DNA from: JAAXIE01 sp965204245
GTDB lineage: Bacteria; Chloroflexota; Dehalococcoidia; Lucifugimonadales; JAAXIE01
Assembly: GCA_965204245.1 (NCBI GenBank)
Contig: CBDBED010000004.1
Coordinates: 1 to 64,000 of the forward strand
Length of the DNA stretch: 64,000 nucleotides
Direction of reading: 5' to 3'
The notes beneath the pieces were generated by a model, which was not told the DNA's origin, ran no database searches, and worked only from the letters and a program-made list of their open reading frames with translations. Below are positions 60,201-64,000 of this stretch, one piece after another. The stretch's first letter is position 1. Every line of letters begins with the position of its first letter. The position numbers and the translations under genes are program-made.

Positions 60201-61910
60201 ATGCCCAAGGCCAACGACATGATCGTCCAAGTCCTCGAGGAGGCAGGCGTCGAGTACCTCTTCGGCATCCCCGGAGGCGGCACCGGCCAGATATATGACA
60301 GCCTCTTCGGCCACGACGACAAGGTCCGCACCATCCTGGCCCGCCACGAACAGGCCGCCGCCATCATGGCCGATGCCTATGGCCGCGCCACCGGCAAGCC
60401 CGCCGCCATCATGGGTCAGGGCCTCTTCATGGGCTCCAACGCAGCCTTCGGCATCATGGAAGCCTTCCTCAGCAGCACCCCCATGCTCGTCCTCACCGAC
60501 ACCTCCGATGGCGGCTCTGCCCAGCACCCCGCCAACCAGTCCGGCGCCGGCGAATACGGCAGCGTCGACCTCCAGAGCATCTTCCGCTCCATGACCAAGT
60601 ACACCACCCTCGCCACCACAGCCAAGGAAGCAGTCCTGGGTACCCAGCTTGCCATCAAACACGCCACCAGCGGCCGTCAGGGCCCCACCTGCGTCCTCAT
60701 GCGCAGCGCCTCCATCGTCGGCGAGGTCGACGTGGAGTCCCCGCCCTTCATCCACCACACCGGCGGCTACCTCAACACCCGCCCGCCCCAAGCCGCCCCC
60801 CAAGACATCGAGGAAGTCGTCAAACTCCTCGCCAATGCCCGCAAACCCGCCATGGTCGTCGGCAACGGCGTCCACATGGCCCAGGCCCACGACTCTGTCC
60901 AGCAACTCGCCGAGCTATGGGGCATGTCCGTCGCCACCAGCTACAAGGGAAAGAGTGCCATCGCTGAGACCCACCCCCTCTCCGTGGGAATGGTCGGCAT
61001 CTACGGTCAGCGCGCCGCCGCCACCGCCGTCGGCGAAGCCGATGTCGTCCTCATAGTCGGCGCCAAGCTCAGCCCCCAAGACACCGTCCGCGAGCGCCCC
61101 AACGTCTTCGACCCACGCCGCCAGCGCATCGTTCAAATCGATATCGACCCCCGCAACACCGGCTGGACCTTCCCTGTCGAAATCGGCCTAGTCGGCGACG
61201 CCAAGTCAGTCCTCAACCAGTTAATCGACGCCTCAAAGGACGCAGCCAACGCCCAAGTCTCCCAAGAGCGTGCCTCCGCCCTCCAGCAGCAGAAGTCAGC
61301 CCTCAACTACTACGAAGACCCCGACCTCCAGCGCGATAGCTCTCCCGTCCTCCCCCAGCGCATGGTCCGCATCATGCAGGAAACCCTCGACCCCTCGACC
61401 CTCTTCGCCCTCGACGCCGGCAACAACCGCACTTGGATGGCCCACTTCTACAAGTCCCAGCAACCCGGCACCTTCTTCTGCCCCGGCGGCACTGCCGGCA
61501 TGGGCTGGGCCCTCCCCGCCGCCGTAGCCCTCAAACTCGCCAAGCCCGACCGCCCCGTCGTAGGCGTCACCGGCGACGGTGGCTTCATGATGTCCGTCCA
61601 CGCCATCTCCACCGCCGTCCAGTACAATCTCCCCGTCATCTGGGTCGTCCTCAACGATGGCGCCCTCGGCATGGTCCGACACCACCAGATAGGCCGCGAA
61701 ATCTCCTCCAGCTTCGCCGAAACCGATCACGGCGCAGTAGCCCGTGGCATGGGCGCATGGGGCCGCCAAGTCACCGACTCCCGCCAGCTAGCCCAAGCCC
61801 TCCGAGACGCCGCAGCCTCCAACCAACCGGCAGTAATCGATGTGGTAATCGACCGAGGTCCATCCCCAGACGATTGGCGCCTAGACGCCAGAGGAGCAAC
61901 CGAAACCTAG
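60201..61910 (+). CDS. Thiamine diphosphate-dependent acetolactate synthase-like enzyme
   Basis: A 569-residue TPP enzyme, a second member of the AHAS/POX group: PYR domain LARHEQAAAIMADAYGRATGKPA with the catalytic glutamate, central RKPAMVVGNGVHMAQAH, and PP domain VTGDGGFMMSVHAISTA..WVVLNDGALGMVRH. It differs widely from the enzyme at 42488. The start at 60201 follows AGAGGAGA. Substrate unknown; probably 2-oxoacid or acyl cleavage in organic-acid catabolism. Confidence 0.88.
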   Translation: MPKANDMIVQVLEEAGVEYLFGIPGGGTGQIYDSLFGHDDKVRTILARHEQAAAIMADAYGRATGKPAAIMGQGLFMGSNAAFGIMEAFLSSTPMLVLTDTSDGGSAQHPANQSGAGEYGSVDLQSIFRSMTKYTTLATTAKEAVLGTQLAIKHATSGRQGPTCVLMRSASIVGEVDVESPPFIHHTGGYLNTRPPQAAPQDIEEVVKLLANARKPAMVVGNGVHMAQAHDSVQQLAELWGMSVATSYKGKSAIAETHPLSVGMVGIYGQRAAATAVGEADVVLIVGAKLSPQDTVRERPNVFDPRRQRIVQIDIDPRNTGWTFPVEIGLVGDAKSVLNQLIDASKDAANAQVSQERASALQQQKSALNYYEDPDLQRDSSPVLPQRMVRIMQETLDPSTLFALDAGNNRTWMAHFYKSQQPGTFFCPGGTAGMGWALPAAVALKLAKPDRPVVGVTGDGGFMMSVHAISTAVQYNLPVIWVVLNDGALGMVRHHQIGREISSSFAETDHGAVARGMGAWGRQVTDSRQLAQALRDAAASNQPAVIDVVIDRGPSPDDWRLDARGATET

Positions 61911-61942
61911 AGCCTGCTATGACTTCAATTGGAGAATACGCA

Positions 61943-62389
61943 ATGGTGGAGTCACGCGAGACCGAGACCAACCAGCTACTAGTGGGTCGTACCCATGAAC
62001 CAAATACGCTGTCCAAGCTTGACAAGGCAAACCCCAAAGCCGCCGAGCGCATTCGCCACTTGGCGACCCTGGAACCCGATTGGGATGGCCATGGCGGGCA
62101 CCCTGTTACCCAGGAGGCTATGAGGGGAACTGCTGACCTCTTGCTGCAAATTCAGGATAAGACTGGAGATGCACTCGCCGATGTCTTCATTGCCCCTCTA
62201 CCTGATGGGAGTTTGGAGATTGAATGGGATTCCCGTTCAGGGGTGGAGCTTATGTTGGTAATACCCCCCAGCGGGGCAGATATCCGATACCTGCTTGACA
62301 TCCCTAATGCCGCTGGCGAATTTGACGAATCCGAGGGTTTGCTGGCGATAGACTCGAGTCTGGATGAATTGCTCGCCCAATTTCCCTAA
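61943..62389 (+). CDS. Hypothetical protein, first of a pair
   Basis: A 148-residue protein with IRHLATLEPDWDGHGGHPVTQEAMRGTADLL, a block seen in small unclassified proteins, and VFIAPLPDGSLEIEWDSRSGVELMLVIPP. I chose ATG 61943 (MVESRE), which has GGAG nine bases upstream, over 61919. The next gene starts 10 bases after its stop, so the two form a module of lower GC than the TPP gene. Function unknown. Confidence 0.6.
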   Translation: MVESRETETNQLLVGRTHEPNTLSKLDKANPKAAERIRHLATLEPDWDGHGGHPVTQEAMRGTADLLLQIQDKTGDALADVFIAPLPDGSLEIEWDSRSGVELMLVIPPSGADIRYLLDIPNAAGEFDESEGLLAIDSSLDELLAQFP

Positions 62390-62398
62390 ATACTGAAT

Positions 62399-62812
62399 AT
62401 GGAGCATACTAGAAGTCCGCGAACGCAGAGCGGATTCCCAAGGTTATTGCAGGGGAGCGATGCGTTCTATCGTGCCATCCCGGCTAATCATTTGCGCGAA
62501 GACGGTACAGTGAGTCCTGGAGCCTTTGCTAGAGCGAGCACCAACAATAAGCTGTCTGTGGATTGGGCCGACCTATCTTCCCCCGAGGAAACCTATGCTC
62601 GGTGGGAGCGCTGGGGCGCAGGGCGCGGCGTTGCCTCTATTACCGCGCAGCTGTGTTGGGATAACAGCCAGTTCATCGAATTTGATCCCACGCCTGACAA
62701 TCCGTCCCACTCTGAGATCACAGACCAACCCGGAACCAGGGTTGGCAACGACCGCCTCCGCAAAAACCTTTCCCGTCAGGCCCGTCTCATAATCAGCCGT
62801 GAAGGGCCATGA
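62399..62812 (+). CDS. Hypothetical protein, second of a pair
   Basis: A 137-residue protein: LLQGSDAFYRAIPANHLREDGTVSPGAFARASTNNKLSVDWADLSSPEETYARW is the most conserved-looking part, then GVASITAQLCWDNSQFIEFDPTPDN. No known domain is recognised. Its tight linkage to the 61943 gene and different composition suggest a mobile two-gene cassette. Confidence 0.55.
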   Translation: MEHTRSPRTQSGFPRLLQGSDAFYRAIPANHLREDGTVSPGAFARASTNNKLSVDWADLSSPEETYARWERWGAGRGVASITAQLCWDNSQFIEFDPTPDNPSHSEITDQPGTRVGNDRLRKNLSRQARLIISREGP

Positions 62813-62831
62813 TTGTACCCGTTGTTCTCTC

Positions 62832-63884
62832 CTACCCCACCCCCACCATAACCGCCCGGCTCGTAGACCAAGTCGGTATCCAAGCCGAATGCCGCCCGTC
62901 ACCCCCGGCCACGATCAGGTAGATGTTGTCGGTCGTTGTGACCGGCGGCACCATGAAGTCATCGTCCGTTTCATCAATCCAGTCCGGCCAAGTCCGTCCC
63001 GACCAGTAAGCCCGGCCCCGCAACGTGCCCACAGGCACTTGCGCCTGCCGGAAAATCTCCTGCTTCACGTCCTCTTTGCTTAACCCCTCCGCCGCAATCT
63101 CTTGTGCATGCTCCGGTCCAATCACCATCAAAAGGGGCGTATTCCGTCCGATGATGTAATGGCTGAACGAACCCCCGTGGTACAGCGAGGCGCACAGCGT
63201 GCTCAGCACCTCCGTCCCCGAAGTCACCGACATCTCGCTTATCTGGTGAAGCGCAGTCGTCGCGAACAGCGTCACCGTGCTGTCTCCCGGCCCAAACCCA
63301 TGCTCCACATGCATCGGCTCCCACGGGCTCCGCTCCTCGTTCTCCGCAATGCAGAACGTGTACTTGGCAGGATGCGCCAAGGTCGATTTGTCCGTCTGCC
63401 CCGGTATTGCCCCGCCAATGTTCCGCATTGCCAGCCTGAGTGCCCGCCCTATCGTGGCATTCGCCCGGTATCCGCTCCCGAATACGCCCGTATCCGCGTT
63501 CACGTTCAACTGCTTGGCAATCGGCCCATTGACCACAATGAGAGGCGCCGCTCCACCCGTCGTAGACTGGATGCCCCCCAGGTTGTACTCCGTACGGCAC
63601 ACCGCCTTCACCGCTGCCAACACCACCGGGAAATGCTCCGGCTTGCACCCAGCCATCACCGCATTGATTGCCACCTTCTCCACCGTGGCACTGCCGTTGA
63701 CGGGAGGCATGCGTCCCAACACCGTCGAAGCCTCATCGGCTACTGTAGCCAGCATGGCCCGCACCCGCTCCTCGGTGGGAGGCACAATGGGCAGCCCGTC
63801 CGTCCAGCCCCTCTCGTGAAACAAATCATTGATGGCGTCCAGCGAGTCAGGGGCCTCAATGTGTCGCGATTTAATGTCCGCCAA
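62832..63884 (-). CDS. UGSC-associated protein of unknown function
   Basis: A 350-residue protein: LFHERGWTDGLPIVPPTEERVRAML, VLGRMPPVNGSATVEKVAINAVMAGCKPEHFPVVLAAVKAV, GGAAPLIVVNGPIAKQLNVNADTGVFGSGYRANATIGRALRLAMRNIGGA and WEPMHVEHGFGPGDSTVTLF. This family is found beside UGSC-type (seleno)proteins in marine and soil bacteria; its function is unknown. The start is TTG 63884, 8 bases after the upstream stop, so the pair is an operon. Confidence 0.7.
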   Translation of the reverse strand: MADIKSRHIEAPDSLDAINDLFHERGWTDGLPIVPPTEERVRAMLATVADEASTVLGRMPPVNGSATVEKVAINAVMAGCKPEHFPVVLAAVKAVCRTEYNLGGIQSTTGGAAPLIVVNGPIAKQLNVNADTGVFGSGYRANATIGRALRLAMRNIGGAIPGQTDKSTLAHPAKYTFCIAENEERSPWEPMHVEHGFGPGDSTVTLFATTALHQISEMSVTSGTEVLSTLCASLYHGGSFSHYIIGRNTPLLMVIGPEHAQEIAAEGLSKEDVKQEIFRQAQVPVGTLRGRAYWSGRTWPDWIDETDDDFMVPPVTTTDNIYLIVAGGDGRHSAWIPTWSTSRAVMVGVG

Positions 63885-63892
63885 TACGTTCC

Positions 63893-64000
63893 CTACCCGC
63901 CGTTGGCCATCAGAGCCCCGGCTACCTCGCTCAGGGCGCCCCGCGCCAGTTCCGCCACTTGGTCCGGCTTCATGCTCGCAATGGGGTGCGACACAATCAC
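63893..64000 (-). CDS. C-terminus of a UGSC-type (seleno)protein, partial
   Basis: The last 35 residues of a gene entering from the right edge: IVSHPIASMKPDQVAELARGALSEVAGALMANGG. Short UGSC-type proteins end in a similar HP(I/L)-x-basic-helix block. The U-G-S-C motif itself lies outside the window, so the family call rests on this tail and on the partner gene at 62832. Confidence 0.5.
   Translation of the reverse strand: MIVSHPIASMKPDQVAELARGALSEVAGALMANGG

Overview
The window is GC-rich, gene-dense bacterial chromosome. Its gene content points to an uncultured Chloroflexota lineage of the Dehalococcoidia/SAR202 type: LLM-family flavin enzymes, carboxymuconolactone-decarboxylase-like proteins, acetolactate-synthase-like TPP enzymes, an FAA hydrolase, an HpaB-type monooxygenase, a MerB-like protein and the partner of a UGSC-type protein. 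This is inference from gene content; there is no rRNA here and I found no tRNA gene.

Layout. 1-5.4 kb: 3' end of a LonB-like protease, an SCO1664/DUF3090 pair, a retropepsin-like protein, an LLM oxidoreductase and a stand-alone Lon substrate-binding domain protein. 6-12.2 kb: a BtuF-like binding protein, an aspartate-carbamoyltransferase homologue, thioredoxin reductase followed by a MerB-like gene, and two tandem alpha/beta hydrolases. Three of these genes carry in-frame TGA codons, and each TGA is followed by a hairpin placed like a bacterial SECIS. 12-19 kb: MFS transporter, TcmP/DUF5131 pair, a circularly permuted CcdA-like protein, ispH and a DUF2442-XRE/DUF4160 pair. 19.9-28.4 kb: a GSA-aminotransferase-like enzyme, queF and queC, a Rieske protein, an orphan nitrile hydratase alpha subunit, a three-gene acyl-CoA carboxylase operon and a cysteine hydrolase. 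28.5-37 kb: twin nitroreductase, HEPN-like protein, Fur regulator, two polysaccharide-deacetylase-like enzymes, then a repeat-rich, defence-flavoured stretch with a wrecked DNA methyltransferase and an AT-rich ATPase/TOPRIM protein. 37.7-46 kb: catabolic oxidoreductases, a TPP enzyme and a histone-deacetylase-like hydrolase. 46-49.5 kb: heat-shock operon hspR-grpE-dnaK. 49.6-53.6 kb: sulfite-oxidase-like enzyme and cytochrome c maturation genes ccmABCDE. 53.8-58.2 kb: 2-oxoacid:acceptor oxidoreductase and an amidase with its small subunit. 58.4-64 kb: FAA hydrolase, a second TPP enzyme, small unknown proteins and a UGSC-associated pair at the right edge.

The strongest candidate for something new is the set of in-frame TGA codons at 6-12 kb. 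They are the only internal stops seen in otherwise intact genes, three of the four fall where I expect cysteine, and all four are followed by a short stem whose loop starts 18-20 bases after the TGA. TGA also terminates normal genes here (for example in the ATGA/GTGA overlaps of the carboxylase and ccm operons), so it is not simply reassigned. Selenocysteine insertion is the best explanation, but the selenocysteine machinery itself is not in the window.

The second notable layer is repetitive DNA: REP-like hairpins (GTCATTCCCGCG..GGCGGGAATCCAC), 20-23 bp palindromes inserted into a second repeat with arms that co-vary between copies, and four arrays that pair a constant header (CAGCTACGAAAA or CAGATACGAAAA) with a short word unique to each array. 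Several genes also have a clear -10 element only 6-10 bases before the start codon, suggesting leaderless mRNAs.
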